Shown: in pieces, positions 1-5,860 of the stretch
Position numbering within the stretch: position 1 is the first letter of the stretch
Layout of the letters: the number at the start of each line of letters is the position of its first letter
Origin: ZAX-1 sp046533095
Lineage (GTDB): Bacteria; Bacillota; Clostridia; Lachnospirales; Lachnospiraceae
Length of the DNA stretch: 10,525 nucleotides
Direction: 5' to 3'
NCBI GenBank assembly: GCA_046533095.1
Contig: JAJQRA010000043.1
Coordinates: forward strand, 1 to 10,525
Translations under genes and position numbers: made by a program
The notes under the pieces: model-generated
Told to the model about the DNA's origin: nothing
The model's input: only the letters and a program-made list of their open reading frames with translations
Databases searched by the model: none

Positions 1-262
1 ACTCTATAGATGTTAGCTGTTCCGCAAGGGCAATGCTGTTTTGTGTCAGACCTTCCATTTCACACATATGGATAAATACATGCGTTGGAAGGTAGGTTTT
101 CTTTTCTACTTTTGAACTTAATGGGACTACCGTAAGGACGGTGCTGTGCCTGTTCGCCTTGTTGTTGCTGATGACTATGGCAGGGCGTATGCCCGCCTGT
201 ATGCTTGAATCTGGGTGTACGCCAAAATCTGCGTTTATGATATCTCCTCTATGAATCCACAT
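1..262 (-). CDS. MazF/PemK-type mRNA interferase toxin (3' end cut by window edge)
   Basis: The first 87 codons are visible. The protein opens MWIHRGDIINADFG and continues with GIRPAIVISN, a central TVVPLSS strand and a final segment ending NSIALAEQLTSIE. This is the layout of MazF/PemK toxins: an N-terminal RGDI with a following loop, RPA(I/V)VISN, V.PLSS, and S.ALAEQ(I/L)TSI. Such proteins are small SH3-like ribonucleases that cut mRNA at short sequences and are normally held inactive by a partner antitoxin. Family members have about 110 to 120 residues, so roughly 25 to 30 should lie outside the window. The start at 262 is supported by GGGAGG (minus strand, about 270-275) seven bases upstream. 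No MazE-like antitoxin ORF lies just upstream (276-680), so if an antitoxin exists it is elsewhere or the gene is an orphan. The family call is firm; activity is inferred. Confidence 0.85.
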   Translation of the reverse strand, partial: MWIHRGDIINADFGVHPDSSIQAGIRPAIVISNNKANRHSTVLTVVPLSSKVEKKTYLPTHVFIHMCEMEGLTQNSIALAEQLTSIE

Positions 263-680
263 ATGATTGCCTCCCAAGTTTTGTAGTAATGCAATGAAAA
301 TAGAAGCCTTTCATTTGAACTGGCTTCTGTTTTTTTGTTCCTCTTATTTTTCCCTTTTATTTCTTTTTCTCATTTGATAGGGGGCTTGCCGGCAATTTAT
401 CCCCTCAAATAAAACTGTATTGTACGTCCTGTAGTGCGCTTCCGCTTTATATATTGTACTTTCCAATGAAGGGAGGGGAAGATATTTCCACGCTTTTCTA
501 ATACAGCCTTATTTCAGAGGATAGCGTGGCATAGTATATGCTTATCAGAAGCTGCCGCGCAGATTCTGATAAAAGGTGCATCCTTTTACGGCGTACATCT
601 GATTATAGGAACAGCATTTTGCTCCTATCATATAGACCACATTTCCCTATCTATTCAAATCGAATATAAAGGTGTCCTTT
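263..680. other. Gene-free stretch with consecutive hairpins
   Basis: I see no coding region here. Besides the terminator-like stem at 302-328, the right half is rich in inverted repeats. TTATCAGAA (542-550) pairs with TTCTGATAA (564-572), with an inner CTGC/GCAG (552-555/559-562), giving a 13-bp hairpin with a single G-A mismatch and a 3-nt loop. AAAAGG (571-576) pairs with CCTTTT (582-587) and overlaps the previous stem, so the two exclude each other. ATAGG (605-609) pairs with CCTAT (624-628), with inner AGCA/TGCT. ATCGAA (659-664) pairs with TTCGAT (685-690), with inner AAAGG/CCTTT, overlapping the left border. This may be a structured RNA or leader, or the remains of a mobile element; no known RNA family was recognised. 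Confidence 0.35.
302..337 (+). terminator. Hairpin with T-run, possible intrinsic terminator
   Basis: A perfect 7-bp stem, AGAAGCC (302-308) with GGCTTCT (322-328), is followed on the plus strand by G and a run of seven T. Read on the minus strand, the same stem is followed by TATTTTC, so it could also act as an attenuator in the leader of the toxin gene that starts at 262. No plus-strand gene that it would terminate is visible to its left, so its role is open. Confidence 0.45.
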
Positions 681-878
681 CTATTTCGATATTACGGTTG
701 CTTCCAACCATAAATCCCCCAACCGGGTAGCATACACTGGGCCAGTAGCCCTCACTGCACTTTTGCCCTGCCCATCTTTAGGCATCGTCTGCAAGCAGCC
801 AATCTCCACAAGTGCTTTTTCGCTGAAATGTGGGTGCCGTCCTATCTCGTTGTCCCCTGCCACTACACAGGTAGGCAC
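681..878 (-). CDS. Possible small protein of unknown function, 65 aa
   Basis: This frame begins at GTG (878) behind GGAGCAGAGGG, an imperfect ribosome binding site, with an in-frame stop 15 bases upstream of the start. It ends LWLEATVISK at a stop inside the right arm region of the hairpin at 659-690. The product has no recognised motif, signal peptide or membrane segment. It has two cysteines and a moderately polar composition. It lies about 420 bp upstream of the toxin gene on the same strand but does not look like a known antitoxin. It could equally be a chance reading frame. Confidence 0.22.
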   Translation of the reverse strand: MPTCVVAGDNEIGRHPHFSEKALVEIGCLQTMPKDGQGKSAVRATGPVYATRLGDLWLEATVISK

Positions 879-1204
879 GGCCCTCTGCTCCTATCCTTTC
901 AAGGCAACGGCTGCCGCCGCAGGATAGTCATCGCACGAAATGGGGCTGTGCCACCTCTACCGTATTTCTAATCCATACAATTCCAAACTGCTGGAACCGT
1001 CAAATGTCATTTAAAAAATTAGCAGAGGCGAAAATAAAATCAGGTGTATGCGTGTCCTATGAAATTTTCAATGTCCACAGGCGTTTCCCGCCTGTAAGAA
1101 CATGATAGGATATTTTCTGCCCAAGCGACACTGCGCCGTATGCAGGGCAGCTACGCCGTATGCATATGCGTATGGGATAGGATACTGTCCAATAAAATCT
1201 TTGA
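879..1204. other. Non-coding or decayed stretch
   Basis: No convincing gene is visible. A 33-residue plus-strand frame (1004-1105) opens MSFKKLAEAK, which resembles the first residues of small Xre-type regulators, but the rest does not. There is a perfect 7-bp stem ACAGGCG/CGCCTGT at 1077-1095 and a 20-bp imperfect direct duplication at 1131-1164. The stretch lies directly left of the group II intron tail and may contain its deletion border, but no GTGYG-type intron start could be fixed. Confidence 0.35.
1131..1164. repeat. Two direct copies of a 14-bp unit, period 20 bp
   Basis: CTGCGCCGTATGCA (1131-1144) is repeated as CTACGCCGTATGCA (1151-1164), 13 of 14 identical, exactly 20 bp apart. 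TATGCGTATGGG follows, so the TATGC core echoes once more. Two copies are too few to call it an iteron or operator. Confidence 0.5.
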
Positions 1205-1382
1205 CAGCCTTTTCCATCGGCTATGAAGTTTACGTTACAATGTATAGAAAGACACATTGTGAAATGGGCGATGTGTAAATACAAACATTTCAGAGATAGA
1301 CGAAGAAGAGCGGCTCTTAGATTTTAGAAAACGAGGGTCCCAGTTGTTTGCTCATCGGAATAAACGGTATTCGTATTGTTGA
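1205..1382 (+). pseudogene. C-terminal remnant of a group II intron maturase/reverse transcriptase
   Basis: Read from 1205 the frame gives PSAMKFTLQ, then IVKWAMCKYKHFRDRRRRA, and stops at 1325-1327. A second frame takes over near 1311 and gives LDFRKRGSQLFAHRNKR to a stop at 1380-1382. In intact intron-encoded proteins the same order is found at the C-terminus: (Y)PSA(L/M)...LR.IN..LV.WA..KYK.L...RRRA...L...RKR.P.LFAHW. So the conserved pieces are present but split by a frameshift, and everything N-terminal (the reverse transcriptase domains) is missing or unrecognisable. The remnant sits where an intron ORF must end, just upstream of domain V at 1390. It cannot encode a working maturase. 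Confidence 0.75.
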
Positions 1383-1389
1383 ATGATAA

Positions 1390-1464
1390 GAGCCGTATGA
1401 AAGGAGACTTTCCCATACGGCCCTGTGAGAAGTTTGAGGTGAAATTCCTCTTACTTACTCGACT
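1390..1464 (+). other. Group II intron domains V and VI, 3' end of the intron
   Basis: Domain V is 34 nt (1390-1423). GAGCCGTATG pairs with CATACGGCCC, with the AGC catalytic triad at 1391-1393, a two-base CC bulge (1412-1413), and an AAAG/CTTT stem capped by a GAGA tetraloop (1403-1409 region). Domain VI follows (1427-1460). GAG pairs with CTC, then AAGT with ACTT, then GAGG with CCTC around a TGAAATT loop. A1457 is the only unpaired base between CTT and CTC, so it is the branch-point adenosine. It lies 7 or 8 nt from the expected 3' splice site after CGAC (1463) or CGACT (1464), the standard distance. The sequence around domain V resembles ML-type introns. The 5' domains were not found, so this is a truncated intron that should not splice alone. 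Confidence 0.85.
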
Positions 1465-1548
1465 GGGAGGTCGGCTAATCAACTAATGGTTATCCTCCTA
1501 CCCGATTCTCATAAGAAATTGCTATACACGCAGGAACAATATCAATAT

Positions 1549-1971
1549 TTAAAGAGTCAGTGTTTCACGATAGTCGGAAGGAGACATATGTTCATATTTA
1601 CGAAATACCCTGGCGAGTTGCGTTGAACTATTATAACCAACTTTATGAGCAATATCATCGATAGTGCAAGAAGAGTCATCGCATAGCAGTTTTTTAGCTA
1701 TATCTATCCGTTCTTGGTGTAGCCCCCCAAGGTAAGAGGTTCCCGTTTGCCTTTTTAGTAATGTGCATACATATTTAGAGTTTAGGCCAATTGAAGCCGA
1801 AATATCATCCAAAGAAATATCATTAGAATAGTGCTCTTTGATGTAATTTATAACTTGTTGAACTTGAGCATTACTTTTAGATTCGGTAGAGTTGTTTTTA
1901 AGGTGATTTCGGACAGCATTGGTCAATATTAATTGTGGGACAGATTGCGACATTATTAAATATCTACCCAA
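1549..1971 (-). pseudogene. AraC-family regulator, C-terminal DNA-binding fragment
   Basis: The 140-residue frame contains a complete AraC/XylS C-terminal domain. The first helix-turn-helix is around ISLDDISASIGLNSKYVCTLLKRQTG (middle of the frame). The second is around CTIDDIAHKVGYNSSTQLARVFRKY, followed by the MSPSDYR signature and the natural stop. Full-length AraC proteins have some 250 to 300 residues, or about 500 in the YesN type, with an N-terminal sensing domain that is absent here. The frame's own ATG (1971) lacks a ribosome binding site. Its first residues are the antisense of the ABC exporter fragment, so the true gene is cut near 1920-1950. It might be expressed as a bare DNA-binding domain, but I read it as a remnant. 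An AraC gene divergent from an ABC exporter usually controls it. Confidence 0.75.
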
Positions 1972-2793
1972 TGGTAAGTAAAGGCGTGGAATCCGTGAAA
2001 TCGGTAGGTGATATTATAGCGGATGATGCCATCGAACCAAATAATTCCGTAATACCTTTGGAAACAGTCAACGGCAGTGTGGAGTTTATCAATGTAGACT
2101 ACAAATATCCAAATATGAAAAAGTGGATTATCGAGGATTTTAATTTAAAGGTTCAGCCAGGTGAAACCATTGCTTTTGTGGGAGAATCAGGGGCTGGTAA
2201 GTCCACTATTTTTAATTTGCTAATTGGCTTTATACCACCGGTTAATGGTAAGATTTTAATTGATCGCATTAACATGGTAAACTTAGATGTAAATGAATAT
2301 CGAAGGCATATTGCCGTAGTTCCACAACAGACTATTTTATTTTCAGGCTCGCTACGGGATAATATCACCTATGGCCTCACAGGGGTAAGAGATGAAGAAA
2401 TCGTTAATGTCATCAAGGAGGTGAGATTAGATGATTTGATTAATAGCCTAAAAGATGGGCTCAATACACAACTTGGCGAGCATGGTGATAAATTATCGGG
2501 AGGACAAAAACAGCGGGTTTCTATTGCACGAGCGATTATCCGTAAACCAAAGATTATTGTTTTTGATGAGGCGACATCAGCGCTGGATTCTATATCCGAA
2601 AAAAGGTACAAGAAGCAACGGATAGAATGATGAAGAAATGTACCGTATTCTTGGCTGCACATCGCTTGACAACCATTCAAAGCGCTGATAAAATTGTGTT
2701 TATGAAGGATGGTAAAATGCAGAAATAGGAAGTTATGATGAATTGATGGCACAAAATGGTGAATTTTACCCCCTAAAAAAAGGACAAGGTTAA
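1935..2793 (+). pseudogene. ABC exporter (MsbA/MdlB type), ATPase half, 5'-truncated with two frameshifts
   Basis: The first open piece (1935-2630) starts in the linker after the last membrane helix (LLNIYPMVSKGVESVKSVGDI) and runs through the nucleotide-binding domain. Walker A is GESGAGKST (2181-2207). The Q-loop lies in VVPQQTILFSGSLRDNI, the signature is LSGGQKQR, and Walker B is IIVFDEATSALD. After SISEK the frame is lost at a run of six A (2599-2604). One more base would restore VQEATDRMMKK followed by the H-loop LAAHRLTTIQ. A second loss near 2720-2726 separates GKM from EIGSYDELMAQNGEFY, which ends at the natural stop 2791-2793. The membrane domain, about 310 residues, is missing. Both frameshifts fit single-base losses; the first could be a sequencing error in the homopolymer, but the missing 5' half cannot. 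The gene precedes the aldo/keto reductase in the same direction. Confidence 0.85.
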
Positions 2794-2817
2794 GAGAATA
2801 AATGGAGGAAAGATAAG

Positions 2818-3810
2818 ATGTATAAAGCAGATCAAGGAAGATATACCGACATGCAATATTACAGATGTGGGAATAGTGGGTTGAAGCTACCAGGAGTGTC
2901 GTTAGGGCTTTGGCACAATTTTGGAACCAAAGATCGATTTGAAAATATGGTGGAGCTGTGCCATACAGCTTTTGACTTAGGAATTACACATTTTGATTTG
3001 GCCAATAATTATGGACCAATTCCGGGCAGTGCCGAAGCCAATTTTGGCAAGATCATCAATGGCGATTTGAAAGCCTATCGAGATGAATTGGTTATCGCTA
3101 CAAAGGCTGGCTATGATATGTGGGAAGGACCGTATGGCAATTGGGGCAGTAGAAAATATTTGATTGCTAGTTTGGATCAAAGCTTGCAACGCATGGGACT
3201 GGATTATGTGGATATTTTTTACCACCACCGGATGGATCAGGAGACACCATTAGAAGAAACCATGATGGCACTAGACCAAATCGTTAAATCTGGAAAAGCA
3301 TTGTATGCAGGTATTTCAAATTATGATAAGGAGCATACCAAAGAGGCAATGAAAATTTTGCACGATTTAAAGTGCCCATTTATTATTAACCAGGTTAGGT
3401 ACAATATATTTGATCGCTGGATTGAAGATGATGGCGTTAAGGAGTTTGCCAGCAAAAATGGCTGCGGTTTGATTGCCTTTAGCCCATTGGCACAAGGTAT
3501 GTTGACGGATCGGTATTTGAACGGGATTCCCAGTGACAGTAGGGCCAAAAAAGAAGGAAGCCACCTAAAGGAAAAGGATGTGACCAAAGAGCGTCTAGGG
3601 AAAATATTAGCCTTGAATGAGATTGCAAAAGAGCGTGGACAGAGTCTTGCGCAGATGGCGCTGTCATGGATTTTGCGGGATGGAGCGGTAACCAGTGTTT
3701 TAATTGGGGCATCCAAACCAGAACAAATTCGTGATAATACCAAAATTGTAAAGCAGACTGATTTCACCAAGGAAGAACTCGATAAAATTGATCAAATTGC
3801 GTTGTCATAA
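2818..3810 (+). CDS. Aldo/keto reductase, YghZ/GPR type (AKR14)
   Basis: This is a complete 330-residue NADPH-dependent aldo/keto reductase with the (beta/alpha)8 barrel fold. It is similar along its whole length to E. coli YghZ (346 aa, L-glyceraldehyde-3-phosphate reductase): RCGNSGLKLPGVSLGLWHNFG, IAFSPLAQGMLT, YLNGIPSDSR, GQSLAQMALSWIL and SVLIGAS are shared landmarks. Catalytic residues are Asp60 and Tyr65 (FDLANNYG), Lys96 (ATKAG) and His137 (FYHHR). The C-terminal SVLIGASKPEQIRDN is the cofactor phosphate-binding segment. The start at 2818 has GGAGG at 2804-2808, nine bases upstream, and its N-terminus aligns with YghZ, so Met12 is not the start. It probably reduces small aldehydes or methylglyoxal in the cytoplasm; the exact substrate is not shown by sequence. 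It is the only intact gene in the left, decayed part and follows the broken ABC gene by 24 bp. Confidence 0.93.
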   Translation: MYKADQGRYTDMQYYRCGNSGLKLPGVSLGLWHNFGTKDRFENMVELCHTAFDLGITHFDLANNYGPIPGSAEANFGKIINGDLKAYRDELVIATKAGYDMWEGPYGNWGSRKYLIASLDQSLQRMGLDYVDIFYHHRMDQETPLEETMMALDQIVKSGKALYAGISNYDKEHTKEAMKILHDLKCPFIINQVRYNIFDRWIEDDGVKEFASKNGCGLIAFSPLAQGMLTDRYLNGIPSDSRAKKEGSHLKEKDVTKERLGKILALNEIAKERGQSLAQMALSWILRDGAVTSVLIGASKPEQIRDNTKIVKQTDFTKEELDKIDQIALS

Positions 3811-4071
3811 TAGGAGAAACTTCGAGAATAGAGACAAAGAAATTTGACGAAAAGCAAAGATATATGCCGAATTTTGTCTCGAATATCCAGAACAATTTAT
3901 TGAGTAAGTAAAGGAAATGAAATGGGAAATCTTTTTGAATTGAAGAGAAACTACAAAGGTCAAATGAAAAGGTAAATTCTATGTTGCAAGATTAAAATCT
4001 ACTGAAAATAAAAAAGCAGAAAAAAATTTCATTTTACGCTGTTCATTTTGGGTGGATTTTATTATAATTAG
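3811..4071 (+). other. Intergenic stretch with coding-like scraps
   Basis: There is no open gene. Two short plus-strand runs look protein-like, one ending AKIYAEFCLEYPEQFIE (stop near 3903) and one reading GKFYVARLKSTENKKAEKNF, but they are in separate short frames with no start signals. GAGACAAA (about 3831-3838) is inverted as TTTGTCTC (about 3877-3885). It may be a decayed small gene of unknown family. Confidence 0.3.
4040..4068 (+). promoter_or_regulatory. Possible sigma-A promoter
   Basis: A perfect TATAAT (-10) lies at 4063-4068 within an A+T-rich run. Seventeen bases upstream is TGTTCA (4040-4045), a weak -35 with three of six consensus bases. It would drive the small ORF at 4072 and the repeat gene at 4308. 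The predicted start point (about 4075) falls at or just after the ATG at 4072, so it suits the downstream gene better. Confidence 0.3.
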
Positions 4072-4230
4072 ATGAACAAACTGAGTTTTGCCCCGTTTTT
4101 TGAGTATAGGGCAGTATGGATGTCAAATATTGATTTTTTTGAATCAATAAATTCCACCCTAGAATATAGCTCTGTATGGACTGCGGTTTTGGACGCTGGT
4201 TTCGTTTATCGTTTTATTTTAGTAGGCTAG
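4072..4230 (+). CDS. Possible 52-aa protein with a 20-residue internal repeat
   Basis: The frame starts MNKLSFAPFFEYRAVW and ends VYRFILVG. It contains EYRAVWMSNID (residues 11-21) and EYSSVWTAVLD (residues 31-41), exactly 20 residues apart. At DNA level, 4102-4120 and 4162-4180 match at 15 of 19 positions. There is no good ribosome binding site before 4072, and GGTGG is about 20 bases away. No family was recognised. It may be a fragment of a larger repeat protein or a chance frame over a duplicated DNA motif. Confidence 0.22.
   Translation: MNKLSFAPFFEYRAVWMSNIDFFESINSTLEYSSVWTAVLDAGFVYRFILVG
4102..4180. repeat. Imperfect direct repeat, 19 bp, period 60 bp
   Basis: GAGTATAGGGCAGTATGGA (4102-4120) recurs as GAATATAGCTCTGTATGGA (4162-4180). 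The 60-bp offset keeps the reading frame. Next to it, ACCCTAG (about 4156-4162) and CTAGGGT (about 4227-4233) form a distant inverted pair. Confidence 0.5.
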
Positions 4231-4307
4231 GGTGCAGGGTCACATCGTTTGGGGAAATGAGTTCTGCCCCCAGCTTTTCTAAAATCCCGATTCCATGGAG
4301 GCATAAA

Positions 4308-4594
4308 ATGAAAAAGATTGATGATGAAGTATTAGAACTATTAATTAGCCATAAGGACCCAAAGTACGAGTAACTGTTGCCGAACAAGGATACGGACTCG
4401 AACGACTCGTCGATGATGAAGACTGGCGTGTTCGTGCTACAGTCGCTCAACAGGGCTACGGTCCAGAGCAATTAGTAACTGATATAGATGGAAGGGTGCG
4501 AATAATCGTTCATGAACAAGGGTATGGGCTTAATGAACTTATAAACGACCCTCAAGGATATGTTTGTAACATTGTTAATAAGCACCTTAAATGA
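4308..4594 (+). pseudogene. Small LRV/HEAT-like repeat protein, broken by a frameshift
   Basis: The gene starts at ATG 4308 with GGAGG (4297-4301) six bases upstream, giving MKKIDDEVLELLISHKDPKYE, and then meets a stop at 4371-4373. From 4370 another frame continues without a start: three 22-residue repeats of the pattern V(R)xxVAEQGYGLxxLVxDxDxx, beginning VTVAEQGYGL, VRATVAQQGYGP (4430) and VRIIVHEQGYGL (4496). A capping piece, VCNIVNKHLK, ends at the stop 4592-4594. Inserting a second copy of GTACGAG (present once at 4364-4370) joins both frames perfectly and restores the missing VR of the first repeat. The repeats resemble leucine-rich variant or HEAT-like solenoids, which bind proteins; the role is unknown. 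Intact length would be about 97 residues. Confidence 0.7.
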
Positions 4595-4661
4595 AAATTG
4601 TCATGTGCCTGGAGGATTTTGAGGTGGCACCAATCATGTTGGATAGTGTGTGGTTGATGCC

Positions 4662-5855
4662 CTAAAAATTCCCATTCCACGTACACATATGACTACTTAC
4701 CGCCCTAAATCCCAATATCGTATTTACTAAATCCTCTATCAGACAAACCGTCCCCGCAAATCCGGCATAGCCGTTTTTGCCGATAGATATTTTATCAAAC
4801 ACGGGATATGCAAATTGCATAAACGGGATGGACAATTGTTCGGCGATCCTTCTTTCAAAAGATGAACCCAGCAACAAAATCGCGTGACTCGCGCGTATTC
4901 GCTTTTCGTAATCGTCTTGATTCGGCATTTTTGAGATGTCGATGACGACCTCCGCATACATTCCGAGCTCATTTTGCAGAAATGTTTGCAATCCAGCAAT
5001 TCTCGCAGTATCACCCACTATTGCGATCGGCATACCCTTCAAATCGTCCATATGCCGTTTCATATTTTGCAGTTGATTTATCGTGAACATCTCGGCGGCG
5101 GTATGTCTAGGCGGTATACCCAAATTCATTGCCTCGGTTATTTTTTTCACAAAATTCCCGCTGTTTATAAGTCCATACGGATACCTCACTATGATATACG
5201 GCGTACCAAACTTTTGGCGCAGATTTTCGCCAATCGCCTCAAAGCCTTCAAAAACCACATTCAGTTCCGCGGCAGACGCGCTTTGCACTCGCGCAAATGT
5301 GTCATATGGAATCACGGCGTTGATTGCTACAACACCATCAAGCATGGCCTTTATATTTGATAAATCGGCGTCTGATTTGAAATCGTCGGAAAACATGCCG
5401 ATTAGATTTATGCTACCTTTGACTACATCCCTTTCCGTCATTGTAGCTATCACAGCCTTTAGCGCATCGGTAACGCCCGAAAGCGCGTTGCCTCGAAGCC
5501 CGGCGGATTTTAACAGATAAATCGGCGTATTGCGCCCCTGTGATTTGAGAACATCCTCCGCGTTGTCGCCCATAATTTCCGAAATGCAGCCGGTTAGGAT
5601 AAATAAAGCGGACGCTTCATACATCTCCAACGCCTTATCAATCGCGGCGACGAGTTGTTTTTCACCGCCGAAGATCATATCTTCCGCATAAATGACCGAG
5701 GACGCTTGGCGAACGTCTTTCATCTGCGCTTGCAGGTGAAAAAGAAGCGTACCCCAATCGCACGAGGCGGTGGAGTGTATCAAAACGGCGGAGTCCTTTA
5801 TGCTGATCGCCGTGCGATACGCACCGAAAAGTTTACAACCGTCACTACACACCAT
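4662..5855 (-). CDS. Nitrogenase component 1-like protein, three-cysteine (BchN/NifD-like) subunit
   Basis: The 397-residue protein belongs to the nitrogenase component 1 family (NifD/K, NifE/N, BchN/B). Family landmarks are CKLFGA with Cys7, HSTASC with Cys32, EDMIFGG(E) followed by LVAAI, and LTGCISEIMGDN with Cys90. Near the C-terminus, FPVFDKI-like YPVFDKIS and GYAGFAG are followed by a final hydrophobic helix. The Cys spacing (25 and 58) is close to that of BchN (Cys26, Cys51 and Cys112 in Rhodobacter capsulatus). No cysteine lies at the FeMo-cofactor position; the region FGTPYIIVRYPYG is NifK/BchB-like. The start at 5855 has AAGGAG nine bases upstream (5865-5870). A GTG at 5879 in the same frame would add eight residues but overlaps the previous gene. 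It is the last gene of the operon and follows its partner by 5 bp, so the two are surely made together. It likely forms a heterotetramer that accepts electrons from a NifH-like protein. The substrate is unknown. Confidence 0.88.
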   Translation of the reverse strand: MVCSDGCKLFGAYRTAISIKDSAVLIHSTASCDWGTLLFHLQAQMKDVRQASSVIYAEDMIFGGEKQLVAAIDKALEMYEASALFILTGCISEIMGDNAEDVLKSQGRNTPIYLLKSAGLRGNALSGVTDALKAVIATMTERDVVKGSINLIGMFSDDFKSDADLSNIKAMLDGVVAINAVIPYDTFARVQSASAAELNVVFEGFEAIGENLRQKFGTPYIIVRYPYGLINSGNFVKKITEAMNLGIPPRHTAAEMFTINQLQNMKRHMDDLKGMPIAIVGDTARIAGLQTFLQNELGMYAEVVIDISKMPNQDDYEKRIRASHAILLLGSSFERRIAEQLSIPFMQFAYPVFDKISIGKNGYAGFAGTVCLIEDLVNTILGFRAVSSHMCTWNGNF

Positions 5856-5860
5856 GCCAC

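Noticed and set aside
1077..1095. Perfect ACAGGCG/CGCCTGT hairpin as a terminator
   Set aside because: No T-run on either strand and no gene ends beside it.
1004..1105. A 33-residue frame opening MSFKKLAEAK, similar to the start of small Xre regulators
   Set aside because: The similarity ends after about ten residues, the ribosome binding site is weak and no helix-turn-helix follows.
1057..1284. A 75-residue minus-strand frame
   Set aside because: It runs antisense to the group II intron maturase remnant, has no ribosome binding site and no family resemblance.
3321..3770. A 149-residue minus-strand frame
   Set aside because: It is antisense to the aldo/keto reductase, which has full-length family similarity.
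4121..4150. ATTGATT/AATCAAT inverted repeat as a terminator
   Set aside because: The T-run is in the loop, not after the stem.
4605..4630. GTGCC/GGCAC stem after the last gene of the operon as its terminator
   Set aside because: The stem is only 5 bp with a 16-nt loop and no proper T-run; I see no convincing terminator for the operon.
4974..5520. Two plus-strand frames of 128 and 145 residues
   Set aside because: They are antisense to the nitrogenase-like gene, whose family motifs are clear, and show no motif of their own.
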